Origin: UBA5429 sp942493315
Lineage (GTDB): Bacteria; Bacteroidota; Bacteroidia; Bacteroidales; WCHB1-69
DNA length: 64,000 nt
Assembly (NCBI GenBank): GCA_942493315.1
Contig: OW818690.1
Location: 62,001-126,000 of the forward strand
Reading direction: 5' to 3'
Each line of letters opens with the position of its first letter. Position 1 is the first letter of the stretch. A program made the translations under genes and the position numbers. Positions 8,647-18,072 of this stretch are shown piece after piece. The notes below the pieces were generated by a model. The model searched no databases and was not told the DNA's origin. It was given only the letters and a program-made list of their open reading frames with translations.

Positions 8647-9393
8647 CTATTTTTTGGTTTGATTGGCAACTTCTTCCATTAATTGGCGTAATGTTTCTTC
8701 ATCGGCTAAGAAATAATCTTTTACTAAGTTCATTTGATCGTCAAATTCAAAAACATAAGGGATTCCTGTTGGGAGGTTCAAACTAACAATATCTGTATCA
8801 GAGATATTTTTTAAATGTTTGATGATTCCTCTCAAGCTATTTCCGTGAGCAGCTACCACAATCTCTTTGTATTCTATAAGTGTAGGTTTAATGTCACTTT
8901 CCCAATAAGGAACAATTCTGTCAACGGTATCAATTAAAGCTTCTGTTCCTGGTTGAGAGCCTGCTTCTGTAAGATGAGCATATCTTTGATCATTTTTAGG
9001 GTGACGAGGATCCTCTTCAGGAATTGCAGGTGGTCTTACATCGTAGCTACGACGCCATTGTAGCACTTGCTCCGATCCATATTTTTCCACCATTTCCACT
9101 TTATTGAGACCTTGGAGAGTGCCATAATGTTTTTCATTCAAACGCCAGGTTTTCTCTACGGGAATCCACATTAAATCCATCTCTTCCAAAACGTAGTTTA
9201 ATGTTTTGATCGCTCTTTTCAAATAAGAAGTATAGGCAAATTTAAAATTAAAGCCTGCTTCTTTTAAATTTTTTCCGGCTTCTTTACCCTCTTTTACACC
9301 ACGTTCTGAAAGATCAACATCGGTCCAGCCGGTAAATAGATTTTCCAAATTCCAGGTGCTTTGTCCATGGCGAATTAAAACAAGTTTGTACAT
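8647..9393 (-). CDS. gpmA: 2,3-bisphosphoglycerate-dependent phosphoglycerate mutase
   Basis: 248 residues, the usual length. The phosphorylated histidine is His9 (LIRHGQSTWN), with the supporting motif FTGWTDVDLSERG, the arginine motif SYLKRAIKT, and the second catalytic histidine in VAAHGNSLRG. Interconverts 3- and 2-phosphoglycerate in glycolysis. It follows panD after 33 bases; a glycolytic gene after pantothenate genes suggests simple co-transcription rather than shared pathway. Confidence 0.95.
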   Translation of the reverse strand: MYKLVLIRHGQSTWNLENLFTGWTDVDLSERGVKEGKEAGKNLKEAGFNFKFAYTSYLKRAIKTLNYVLEEMDLMWIPVEKTWRLNEKHYGTLQGLNKVEMVEKYGSEQVLQWRRSYDVRPPAIPEEDPRHPKNDQRYAHLTEAGSQPGTEALIDTVDRIVPYWESDIKPTLIEYKEIVVAAHGNSLRGIIKHLKNISDTDIVSLNLPTGIPYVFEFDDQMNLVKDYFLADEETLRQLMEEVANQTKK

Positions 9394-9426
9394 ACTTTTT
9401 TAAATTAATGAGATGAATATTAAGGA

Positions 9427-9771
9427 TTATAATTTGTTGTTTTTATCAGGAAATACGATGATTGGTTTATATTTTTTGGCTTCTTCCATATCCATTGAGC
9501 AGTAAGAGATCACTAAAACGGTATCTCCAACAACAGCTAATCTAGCACAAGCTCCGTTCAAACAAACAACGCCCGATCCTCTTTCCCCTTTGATGATATA
9601 AGTTTCAAATCGTTCTCCATTATTGATGTTAACGACTTGAACTTTTTCATTTTCGATCATATTTGCAGCATCAAGTAGATCTTCATCTATGGTGATGCTT
9701 CCAACGTAGTATAAGTCAGCTTGAGTGACTGTAACCTGGTGGATTTTTGATTTTAAAATTTCAATTATCAT
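9427..9771 (-). CDS. panD: Aspartate 1-decarboxylase precursor
   Basis: 114 residues. The self-cleavage site that creates the pyruvoyl cofactor is Gly24-Ser25 (LYYVGSITID). Makes beta-alanine from aspartate for pantothenate and coenzyme A synthesis. It starts 11 bases after panC, the next enzyme in the pathway, which uses beta-alanine. Confidence 0.95.
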   Translation of the reverse strand: MIIEILKSKIHQVTVTQADLYYVGSITIDEDLLDAANMIENEKVQVVNINNGERFETYIIKGERGSGVVCLNGACARLAVVGDTVLVISYCSMDMEEAKKYKPIIVFPDKNNKL

Positions 9772-9782
9772 TTTATTTTGTA

Positions 9783-10619
9783 TTAATGGTATCGAATATT
9801 ATCTATAAGCCTAACGTTTCCAATAAAAAATGCGACACACCCAACAACACCCGGATGGTTTTCAAATGTTTCCACTTCTTCTAAAGTAGTATCGTCAACT
9901 ATTTGAAAATAATCCAATTGAATATCTTCCATTTTCGCAATTTCTGACTTCACAAAAGTACAAATTTCTTGAATACTTTGTGTATTCCTTTTTTGAGATT
10001 GTAATAAAATGTGATAAACCTGAGAGGCTCGGTCACGTTGTTCTGCTGTCAGTCGTTGATTTCTGGAACTCATAGCTAATCCATTCTCTTCTCTAACGGT
10101 AGGACATGGAACTATTGTAATTTCAATATTGTTTTGTTTCACTAAATCTTTAATGATTGCCAATTGTTGAAAATCTTTTTCTCCAAAGTATGCTTTATCA
10201 GGTTTAATCAGATCAAAAAATCTTTTCACAATAATGCCAACGCCATTAAAATGACCCGGTCTTGAGGCACCTTCCATCACTTTTTCCAAAGATCCAAAAT
10301 TGTGTTTTTCTGACGGGGGAGTTGGAAACATCTCTTCAACTGAAGGGGCAAACACGATATCAGTATACTCCTGAATTAATTCAAGGTCTTGTTCTAATGT
10401 TCTGGGGTATTTTGCTAAATCTTCAGAATTATTAAATTGGGTAGGATTTACAAAAATAGTAACCACAACCACCTGAGATTCATGTCTTGCTTTTTCTATA
10501 AGGGAAAGATGACCTTGATGTAAAGCACCCATTGTTGGGACTAAACTTATCGATTTCCCGTTGCTTTTCACACGGAATAAAACCTCTTTTAACTTCTCTA
10601 TATTTTCAATTAAAACCAT
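9783..10619 (-). CDS. panC: Pantoate--beta-alanine ligase
   Basis: 278 residues. Shows the nucleotidyl-transferase motifs VPTMGALHQGHLSLI (about 28-42), FGEKDFQQ and the MSSRNQRL loop. Joins pantoate and beta-alanine using ATP. Forms an operon with panD; panB is not in the window. An intrinsic terminator at 10663-10691 separates it from rplY. Confidence 0.95.
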   Translation of the reverse strand: MVLIENIEKLKEVLFRVKSNGKSISLVPTMGALHQGHLSLIEKARHESQVVVVTIFVNPTQFNNSEDLAKYPRTLEQDLELIQEYTDIVFAPSVEEMFPTPPSEKHNFGSLEKVMEGASRPGHFNGVGIIVKRFFDLIKPDKAYFGEKDFQQLAIIKDLVKQNNIEITIVPCPTVREENGLAMSSRNQRLTAEQRDRASQVYHILLQSQKRNTQSIQEICTFVKSEIAKMEDIQLDYFQIVDDTTLEEVETFENHPGVVGCVAFFIGNVRLIDNIRYH

Positions 10620-10662
10620 ATTAATGAGATAGTTAGTTGTATTTTAGTAATTGTTTTATTTT

Positions 10663-10691
10663 AAAAAAAGGACTAAAAAAGTCCTTTTTTT
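10663..10691 (-). terminator. Intrinsic terminator after rplY
   Basis: Symmetrical hairpin with arms built from AAAAAGGACT and AGTCCTTTTT around an A-rich loop; works in either direction. Lies between the rplY stop at 10721 and the panC start at 10619. Confidence 0.8.
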
Positions 10692-10720
10692 AAAATTTAT
10701 AAAGTTTTGAACAGAGTCAA

Positions 10721-11290
10721 TTATTTTCCTGGAGTTTCAGCAGTTACGTTACGGGTTGATGCAACCATAGCGATGATTTGAGCTTTATTTTCCATAATAG
10801 TAAGATTGTCAATTTTGATATCATTTACCTTGAATGAATCTTCGATATCAAGATTGGTGATGTCCACTTCAATTTTTTCAGGAATTTGAGATAATTCACC
10901 TTTAACTCTTAGTTTTCTCACTTTTTTCACTAATTTACCACCACGAAGAACCCCTGGAGAAGTTCCTACGATGGTTACTGGGATACCGATAATCACTTGT
11001 TTGCCTGGTAAAACTTCTAAAAAGTCAACGTGTATTAAAGCATCAGTAATAGGATGGTATTGTGAATCCTGAATAATAGCATTGTATGTATTACCTTCAA
11101 TTTCTAATTCAGCATATTTTACTTCAGGAGTGTAAATAATATCTTTAAATTGTTTTACATCAACAACAAAAGTAAATTGTTTTTCACCACCATACATAAC
11201 GCATGGAACTAAACCTTGAGATCTTTGTGCTTTCGCATCCTTTTTCCCTACGTTCCCTCTAAGAGAACCGCTCATAGATACTGATTTCAT
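10721..11290 (-). CDS. rplY: 50S ribosomal protein L25 / general stress protein Ctc
   Basis: 189 residues: N-terminal L25 domain that binds 5S rRNA (about 1-90) plus the TL5/Ctc C-terminal beta domain (VLRGGKLVKKVRKLRVKGEL), so it is the long Ctc form. Own -7 box at 11334-11341, own terminator downstream. Confidence 0.93.
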   Translation of the reverse strand: MKSVSMSGSLRGNVGKKDAKAQRSQGLVPCVMYGGEKQFTFVVDVKQFKDIIYTPEVKYAELEIEGNTYNAIIQDSQYHPITDALIHVDFLEVLPGKQVIIGIPVTIVGTSPGVLRGGKLVKKVRKLRVKGELSQIPEKIEVDITNLDIEDSFKVNDIKIDNLTIMENKAQIIAMVASTRNVTAETPGK

Positions 11291-11333
11291 TTTTTCTATT
11301 TTTTAAATTAATATTTTCGCTTAAAAAAGCCCG

Positions 11334-11341
11334 CAAAATTA
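11334..11341 (-). promoter_or_regulatory. -7 box TAATTTTG for rplY
   Basis: Minus-strand TAATTTTG about 44 bases upstream of the rplY start. The 340-base gap 11291-11630 otherwise holds AT-rich sequence and the opposite promoter at 11587. Confidence 0.55.
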
Positions 11342-11586
11342 CTAAAAAAAAACATACCAGTTTTATATATTCAAAAATATTTCAATTTTTAGGTTTTATG
11401 AAGTAAAAATTAATGTTTTTTACAATCAACAATTAAAAAAATAGTGGATTCGTGGAAATTTTACAAATTACTATAATTCAGTATATTATAATATAAAATT
11501 GAAAAACATATTAATAAATAATACCTAATATAAAACTTTTTGAAAAAATCAGGGTGTAAATGAGTTATTCATCCAAAAAAAATCAT

Positions 11587-11594
11587 TATTTTTG
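11587..11594 (+). promoter_or_regulatory. -7 box TATTTTTG for the PpiD-like gene
   Basis: TATTTTTGCG, 36 bases before the ATG at 11631. Confidence 0.6.
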
Positions 11595-11630
11595 CGCCCT
11601 CAAAAATTTGAAACTTAAAAAATATTCAAT

Positions 11631-13820
11631 ATGGCAGCAATTGGCGCAATACGCAAACATGGAGTTCTATTAATGATCATTATCGGAATTGCATTATTAT
11701 CTTTTCTAGTGGGAGACTTTAACAAATTATCATCGATGTTTTCTGATAAGAATACGATGTTAAAGATTGACGGGAAGAAAATGGATCAAGAATATAGAGT
11801 TCAGTTAGAACAAAATTTATCATTGTGGAAAATTAGAAACCAAAAAACAACATTGGAAGAAGCTGAGAACTATCAAGTTCATGAAGAAACCTATTCTAAA
11901 ATGTTGGATAGAAAAACATTAGAGATACAACTCGATAAAATGGGAATCGTTTTTACTACTGAAATGATAGATGAAATTACAGCTGAAATGGTTGCAAGTC
12001 TTAAAACTCAAAATCCCAGCAGAGAATTGATGCCTATAGTTCAATATCTTGCTCAAAATGGGGGAATGGATCAAGCCATCGCTATCATTAGTAATATTGA
12101 AGAGTATAAAGACAACGAGGGAGCAAAAGAAATTTATAATGCTTATAAAGCAGTTCAAAATGAAGTTATTACTCAAAAAATGAGAATTGCTTATTTGTTA
12201 TTGGCTTATCATAGTCAACATTTTTCAAATAATATGTTGAAACAAATCGCAGCCGTTAACAATACTGCTTTAACTAAATTTATCACTATTAATCCTAATG
12301 CTCCTGTTTTCAATAATATCAAAGCAGCTGTTACTGAAAAAGAATTAAAAGAGTATTTCAAAAACAATATCAAACGTTATACTATTAAAAAAGATTCAAG
12401 AGATCTTGATGTAGCTGTATTTAATGTCATTCCTTCTCCAAACGATTTAAAAACAATTGAAGATTCAGTAAGATCAAAATTTAACAGATTAACTGTTGCT
12501 ACTTCATTGGTTGACTTTAACATTGTTGAGATGGAAGGTGTCATTGATAGTGTTTATCTTTCAAAAGCTGAAATTGATGAGTATTATAAAATTGATACTT
12601 TAACCAAAATGGTTTTCAACAGACCTGTTGGTACTTTTATTGAACCTTATAACTATCAAGGTGTTGCCTGGTTGTTTGGTAAAACTTATGGATCTAAAGT
12701 GGCTCCTGACTCAGTTCAAGTAGCTTTCTTAGTTGTTGATTATAAAACAGCAGAAAACCAAAATAGCAACAGAACAAAAGATCAAGCCAAAACAATTGCT
12801 GATAGCTTGGAAAAAACAATGAAATCAGGTAGTGCAAATATTTTCACCCTTACAAAATCGTATTTAGGTGGAAGACAAGCACAAGATTCCTTAATCTGGA
12901 TCAGTGAAAGAAGTGTTCAAAAATCATTGTACGATTCTTTCATGTCAACAAACATGGGAGGATATTACATTCAGGATGCACCTAATGCTTATGTTGTATT
13001 CCAGGTGATTTCAAAAACAGCACCTATCGAAAAACGTCAGTTTGTTTTGTATTCTAAAGAAATCAAACCTTCAGATGCTACTATTAAAACTTTTAAAAAT
13101 CAGGCTAATGACCTAAGAGCAACTTGTACCACTGCAGATCAATTGGTTCAAGAAGCTAATAAAAGAGGTATTCAAATGATTCAGGGTAAGGATATTACCA
13201 GTATGATGGCCTCCATCAATAATGTAAATAACATCAGAGAAGGAATCAGCTGGGGATTTATGTCTAATACTGAAAAAGATAATGTTTCTGATGTATTCAA
13301 CTTTGAAAGTAGAATGTTTTATGTTGTTGCTGTTAGAAATATTAAAGAAAAAGGAACTCCGGATTTTGAAGACGTAAAAGATGTTGTTGAGGCACAATTA
13401 CTTCAAGAAAAAAGATTAACCATGATTGCACAATCTGTTAAAGATCAGTTGGCAAAAGGGATTACATTAGAACAATTAGCTCAAAATTATCAAATTACTG
13501 TTACTGATAGTGCCAGATTAGCATTCACAGCTGATACCTATTCAAACAGACAAATTGAGAATAGTGCCATTGGTAAAATTTTTAACTTAACACCAGGAAA
13601 GGCAGATGTTGTTACAGGAACTCAATTTATTTATGCTGTTCAAATTTATCAAACATATCCACCGGTAGCAGCATCAGCTAACTTTATGATTGAAAAAATG
13701 GTAGCTAACAGTATCGTATTTAATGAAAGAGATAGAAATAGATCACTTGAGTTAATTACTACAAATATCAAAGACAAATATGATATTTTGGATCAACGTT
13801 ATCTATACTACGCAAAATAG
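11631..13820 (+). CDS. PpiD-like peptidylprolyl isomerase, membrane-anchored periplasmic chaperone
   Basis: 729 residues. One membrane anchor (about 10-28, GVLLMIIIGIALLSFLVGDF) follows a short cytoplasmic N-terminus, then a SurA_N/PpiD-type chaperone domain (about 35-250) and a rotamase-like region around 360-470 (KTIADSLEKTMKSG, then FTLTKSYLGG and YVVFQVISKTAP), with a helical tail. This matches the Bacteroidota SurA-N/PpiD architecture. Expected to help fold outer membrane proteins in the periplasm. Isomerase activity is uncertain because the parvulin core looks divergent. Monocistronic. Confidence 0.85.
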   Translation: MAAIGAIRKHGVLLMIIIGIALLSFLVGDFNKLSSMFSDKNTMLKIDGKKMDQEYRVQLEQNLSLWKIRNQKTTLEEAENYQVHEETYSKMLDRKTLEIQLDKMGIVFTTEMIDEITAEMVASLKTQNPSRELMPIVQYLAQNGGMDQAIAIISNIEEYKDNEGAKEIYNAYKAVQNEVITQKMRIAYLLLAYHSQHFSNNMLKQIAAVNNTALTKFITINPNAPVFNNIKAAVTEKELKEYFKNNIKRYTIKKDSRDLDVAVFNVIPSPNDLKTIEDSVRSKFNRLTVATSLVDFNIVEMEGVIDSVYLSKAEIDEYYKIDTLTKMVFNRPVGTFIEPYNYQGVAWLFGKTYGSKVAPDSVQVAFLVVDYKTAENQNSNRTKDQAKTIADSLEKTMKSGSANIFTLTKSYLGGRQAQDSLIWISERSVQKSLYDSFMSTNMGGYYIQDAPNAYVVFQVISKTAPIEKRQFVLYSKEIKPSDATIKTFKNQANDLRATCTTADQLVQEANKRGIQMIQGKDITSMMASINNVNNIREGISWGFMSNTEKDNVSDVFNFESRMFYVVAVRNIKEKGTPDFEDVKDVVEAQLLQEKRLTMIAQSVKDQLAKGITLEQLAQNYQITVTDSARLAFTADTYSNRQIENSAIGKIFNLTPGKADVVTGTQFIYAVQIYQTYPPVAASANFMIEKMVANSIVFNERDRNRSLELITTNIKDKYDILDQRYLYYAK

Positions 13821-13849
13821 AAAAAAATAACCGGTTTATAACCATATAT

Positions 13850-13906
13850 CATCAGCATAGATTAAACTTTTTTGCAAAAAGATAGTCTATGCTGATGTTC
13901 TTTTTT
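13850..13906 (+). terminator. Intrinsic terminator after the PpiD-like gene
   Basis: Twelve-base arms CATCAGCATAGA and TCTATGCTGATG around a 24-base loop, then TTCTTTTTT. Confidence 0.85.
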
Positions 13907-13931
13907 ATATTATATTATGTACTATATCACT

Positions 13932-16574
13932 ATGTCAAGAAAATTCAAAATCATTGTATCCTTACTCATTTCAGTAATATTAATTCCAATAGGATCTGCT
14001 CAGACTAATTCCGAACCCAGACAAGGTGGTGGTGGATATGGTGGACAAATGCCCGATATGGGAAATTTAGGTGTCGTTATTGGTACGATAGTTTCCCCGG
14101 AAAAAGAACCTATGCAATATGCTACTGTTTATGTGATGAATGCAAAAGATTCGGCTGTTATTACCGGAGGCTTAACAGATGAAAAAGGATTTATTTTAGT
14201 TAAAGATATCCCTTGGGGAACCTATTTTCTTGAAATATCTGCTTTAGGATATCAAAAACATTACACTTCTATTTTTACGCTTTCTGCTTCCAATAAAAGA
14301 TTTATGCTGAAACAGTTTACTTTGACCAAAAAAGCTACTCGTCTTGGAGATGTTGAAGTGACTGCGAAAAAAGAGATGCTAGAACAAAACCTGGATAAAA
14401 AAGTGTACAATGTTGAAAACAATGTAACAGCTGATGGTGCTACCGCTGTTGAAGTGCTTACCAATATTCCTTCAGTTGATGTGGATCTGGAAGGTTCTGT
14501 TAGCTTGCGTGGTAGTTCTAATGTGAGAATATTAATAGATGGAAGACCCACTAATTTAACTTTAGAACAGATTCCTGCTTCTCAAATTCAAAGTATTGAA
14601 GTGATCACCAACCCTTCAGCTCGTTTCGAACCGGATGGAATGAGCGGTATTATCAATGTGGTTTTAAAAAAGAACAGAGAAAGTGGGTTTAATGGTTTGG
14701 TAAGTGTTGGAAATGCTTTAAATGTATTTCAAAATAAAGCCTATTTCGAAAATTATAATTTTAATACCAATTTGAATTATCATGTAGGTAAAATTAACTT
14801 TTTTATCAATTATAGCTATGGCAGATCAGGCTTCCATCGTGCCGGTCTCATGGAAAGAAATTCATGGTTTGGAACAGATACTTCCTACTTATTTAAAGAT
14901 GAAATTAGTACTTCAATGTCTAATAGACATAATGTAAAATCTACTTTTGAATATCAAATTAATAGTGACAATCTACTATCTTTCGGATTAGGATATAGTA
15001 ATTATAGTTCTTCAGATACCAATGGTGTGTTATATGAAAACTATTCACTTTTTGAAGGGGAACAATCTCCAATCAATAATTATAATCAAAATGGGGGAAA
15101 TAGAAGAGGTGCTAACAATATTGATGCTAATATCAGTTATAAATATACTTCTTCTAAGAAAAAAGGAAGAGAATTAACTTCAGATCTGTTTTTTACCCAA
15201 ATGGATGGATATAATGATTCTCAATATCTTCAGGAGTTTGGATATCCAGATTCTATGCCCAACTATTTCCAATTGGCCAAAACAACCACTTTAAACAGAA
15301 CAACCACAGCACAGCTTGACTATGTGACTCCCGCCGGAAATGGAGGAAGAATAGAAACCGGTTATAAGTTTTCTTTTAGAACAATAGGACAAAAATATGC
15401 TCTTTTTGATGGAATTTCCGAAAATAATATTTCAGAAGATATCACCCAAAGTAATAATTTTGAATTTAGAGAGTATATTAATGCTGCTTATTTTATTTAT
15501 TCCAATACTTTTTTCAAAAAATGGAAAGTACAATTAGGATTGAGAGGGGAAGCAGCCAACACTTTTTCAGATTTGAAATCTGCAGATACCACCTATAAAA
15601 AATCGTATTACAATCTATTTCCAACGGTTCACATAAAATACGAAATCAACGAAAAAAACCAATTCCAGTTAAGTTATTCCAGAAGAGTTACTCGTCCTAG
15701 TTTTTGGGATTTGAATCCATTTGTGGATGTATCTGATAAACAAAATATTAGAATGGGAAATCCTAACCTTACACCTGAATTTGCCGATAATATTGAATTG
15801 GGATATACTAAAATATTTAAAACTGCATCACTCAATTTTACAGCGTTTTATAGAATTAGAACCAATTTAATCACAAAATATACCATCATGAAACAAGCTA
15901 ATGTTGAAAATGGTTATATTATTTATGAATTAATGGATGATCAGCTTTTCACTACTCCTGTCGTTTCCGGATACGATACTTTGTCCACATTCCCTTATAC
16001 ACTAACATCAAGCCAAAATATTAACAGCAGTCAGAATTTTGGTTTAGAGATGGTTTATTCACAAAAATTATTTGCTTTCTGGAGATTTAATTTGTCAGGT
16101 GATTTCTATAGAGTGATTATCAATAGTGATAGCTTGATAGATCCCAATTTATCCAAAGATTGGGCTTATGGAATCCGTTTTAACCAAACCTTCAATCTTC
16201 CTTATAACTGGGATATTCAATTGAATTTCAGATTCCGTTCCAGCTCGTTAACCACCGGAAGTATGGGTGGATTCCATGGTGGCGGCGGTATTGGCCAGGG
16301 ACGTAGAAATGCTACCTATTCGCTAAATTTAGGCGTTAAAAAAGGGTTCTTTAAAAACAACTTTACTGTTAGTTTGAATATCAGAGACCTTATTTACAAC
16401 CCAACCAACATCATCGAAACTTATGCTTATTATCCAACAAGCGGATATAATGCCATTTCAACCCGCTGGAGAAGTCAGTTTCAGGCAAACTTAACCTTAA
16501 CATACAAGTTCAACAACTACAAAGAGCGCCGCGATAAACCAAGAGATATGGAGTCTATTGAACCAATGGAGTAA
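13932..16574 (+). CDS. TonB-dependent-receptor-like outer membrane protein with carboxypeptidase-regulatory domain
   Basis: The open frame begins at 13917, but the Met at 13932 gives a proper signal peptide (MSRKFKIIVSLLISVILIPI, cut after SAQ) and is preferred. Domains: CarboxypepD_reg-like beta sandwich (about 40-120), plug domain (about 140-240, with IPSVDVDLEGSVSLRGSSNV and MSGIINVVLKK), then a large outer-membrane barrel of the Bacteroidota OMP_b-brl_3 type to the C-terminus. The glycine-rich stretches GGGGYGGQ and GGFHGGGGIGQG are notable. Likely transports or binds a ligand; no SusD partner is adjacent, so not a standard polysaccharide utilisation locus. Confidence 0.85.
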   Translation: MSRKFKIIVSLLISVILIPIGSAQTNSEPRQGGGGYGGQMPDMGNLGVVIGTIVSPEKEPMQYATVYVMNAKDSAVITGGLTDEKGFILVKDIPWGTYFLEISALGYQKHYTSIFTLSASNKRFMLKQFTLTKKATRLGDVEVTAKKEMLEQNLDKKVYNVENNVTADGATAVEVLTNIPSVDVDLEGSVSLRGSSNVRILIDGRPTNLTLEQIPASQIQSIEVITNPSARFEPDGMSGIINVVLKKNRESGFNGLVSVGNALNVFQNKAYFENYNFNTNLNYHVGKINFFINYSYGRSGFHRAGLMERNSWFGTDTSYLFKDEISTSMSNRHNVKSTFEYQINSDNLLSFGLGYSNYSSSDTNGVLYENYSLFEGEQSPINNYNQNGGNRRGANNIDANISYKYTSSKKKGRELTSDLFFTQMDGYNDSQYLQEFGYPDSMPNYFQLAKTTTLNRTTTAQLDYVTPAGNGGRIETGYKFSFRTIGQKYALFDGISENNISEDITQSNNFEFREYINAAYFIYSNTFFKKWKVQLGLRGEAANTFSDLKSADTTYKKSYYNLFPTVHIKYEINEKNQFQLSYSRRVTRPSFWDLNPFVDVSDKQNIRMGNPNLTPEFADNIELGYTKIFKTASLNFTAFYRIRTNLITKYTIMKQANVENGYIIYELMDDQLFTTPVVSGYDTLSTFPYTLTSSQNINSSQNFGLEMVYSQKLFAFWRFNLSGDFYRVIINSDSLIDPNLSKDWAYGIRFNQTFNLPYNWDIQLNFRFRSSSLTTGSMGGFHGGGGIGQGRRNATYSLNLGVKKGFFKNNFTVSLNIRDLIYNPTNIIETYAYYPTSGYNAISTRWRSQFQANLTLTYKFNNYKERRDKPRDMESIEPME

Positions 16575-16697
<123 letters not shown>

Positions 16698-16707
16698 TTT
16701 GATGTTA

Positions 16708-18066
16708 TTATTTCAGATGAATAATCGTGATTTCCGGGTGCATGCCGATTCGGGAGGGAAACCCGATGGATGCTAATCCAACATTTACATAAATATTTTT
16801 CGCAGATGTTGCAGCATCCTGATATAATCCACCCCAATATTTGTAAAGTAAACTACCTGGTGACCATTTGTGTTTGGTTCCATAATACCCAATCTGCATC
16901 CCGTGAGTGTGTCCACTGACCGTGAGAAAAGCGGGTAAGTTTTTCACTTTTAAGGAGTCCCAGATTTCAGGGGAATGACTTAATAAAAGCACAAAATCCT
17001 CTTTTTTGATATTTTGGTATGTTTGTTCAATATTTCCCTTATTAATAAACATTTTGGTTGGAGAATAAAACTCAATCCCTGCAATTACAAAAGAACGACC
17101 TGTTGAATCAACTACAATACGTTCACTTTCATTTCTGAGAACATGCCACCCCATTTGTTTCTGAAGATCAACCAATCGTAATACATCGTTATTTTGTTCG
17201 GTTTCATTTTCGAAATGGGCATAAGTGGCATAATCATGGTTTCCCAAAACTGAATATATCGCTTTTTTTGCTTTTATGGTTTTTAAAAGTGAAAGATAAG
17301 GATCCATCTCTTCGGAAGTAAATTGAACCAAATCTCCACCAAAAAAGATATAATCCGGATTGAGTTGATTGACTTTAGAGATCATCTCTTTAACCGGTTT
17401 TTCTGATCGCCAGGTAGCCAAATGGAGATCTGAAATCAGGACAATTGTTGTTGGATTTTCTTTAAAAATGGGATTGTTCGTTTCCAGTTCAATTTCTCTG
17501 GTTACAAACTCTTCTGCTACGAAAATCATCCCATATCCCATTAAAAAGAACCCGATAAGATATAAAAAAAAGGCAGATTTCAACATCACAGATCGCCATT
17601 TTCTTACTTTGGTATAAAATTTAACTTTCTCTTTTTTGAGTTTTTTAATGATCCAGCTGATGATGTCAAAAGGGATAATGAGACAAAAAAGGACAAATTT
17701 GATAAGGTATTGAATCACGCTACTTCCCATAATGGTCAAATAAAGAGTGGTATTGATACCATGTACCGAATTTTTAGCTAATGATAATGCTGCTAATCCC
17801 ACCAAAAGAGCAGGTAGCCAGTAAAAACCGGTAAGCAACCACTCTCCGATTATTCTAAGTTTACTTTTTTCTTTATAATTTTTAAAGAGATAAAAAGAGT
17901 TCACAATAGTAAACCAAAGATAGATTTCAGCAAAAAACCAAATCGCAAAAACAACGATTCTCTTTTGTACAGCTGGAATCTGAACTCTTAATATCAGGAA
18001 TAATCCCAATAGTAATAATGTAAAAACAATCCCATATATGAGCTCTCTTTTTAATCCTTTTTTCAT
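16708..18066 (-). CDS. Membrane metallophosphoesterase (calcineurin-like)
   Basis: 452 residues. Five predicted membrane helices in the first ~185 residues, then a calcineurin-like phosphoesterase with intact metal-site motifs: Asp213 and His215 (ISDLHLAT), Asp245 (FFGGDLVQF), Asn276-His277-Asp278 (VLGNHDYATY), the histidine of LLLSHSPEIW, and GHTHGMQIG. This resembles YkoQ/YaeI-type enzymes that act on lipids or phosphodiesters at the membrane; the substrate is not known. The stop of the upstream ABC exporter is 6 bases away, so the two form one unit, possibly lipid export and processing. Confidence 0.88.
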   Translation of the reverse strand: MKKGLKRELIYGIVFTLLLLGLFLILRVQIPAVQKRIVVFAIWFFAEIYLWFTIVNSFYLFKNYKEKSKLRIIGEWLLTGFYWLPALLVGLAALSLAKNSVHGINTTLYLTIMGSSVIQYLIKFVLFCLIIPFDIISWIIKKLKKEKVKFYTKVRKWRSVMLKSAFFLYLIGFFLMGYGMIFVAEEFVTREIELETNNPIFKENPTTIVLISDLHLATWRSEKPVKEMISKVNQLNPDYIFFGGDLVQFTSEEMDPYLSLLKTIKAKKAIYSVLGNHDYATYAHFENETEQNNDVLRLVDLQKQMGWHVLRNESERIVVDSTGRSFVIAGIEFYSPTKMFINKGNIEQTYQNIKKEDFVLLLSHSPEIWDSLKVKNLPAFLTVSGHTHGMQIGYYGTKHKWSPGSLLYKYWGGLYQDAATSAKNIYVNVGLASIGFPSRIGMHPEITIIHLK

Positions 18067-18072
18067 GTAAAT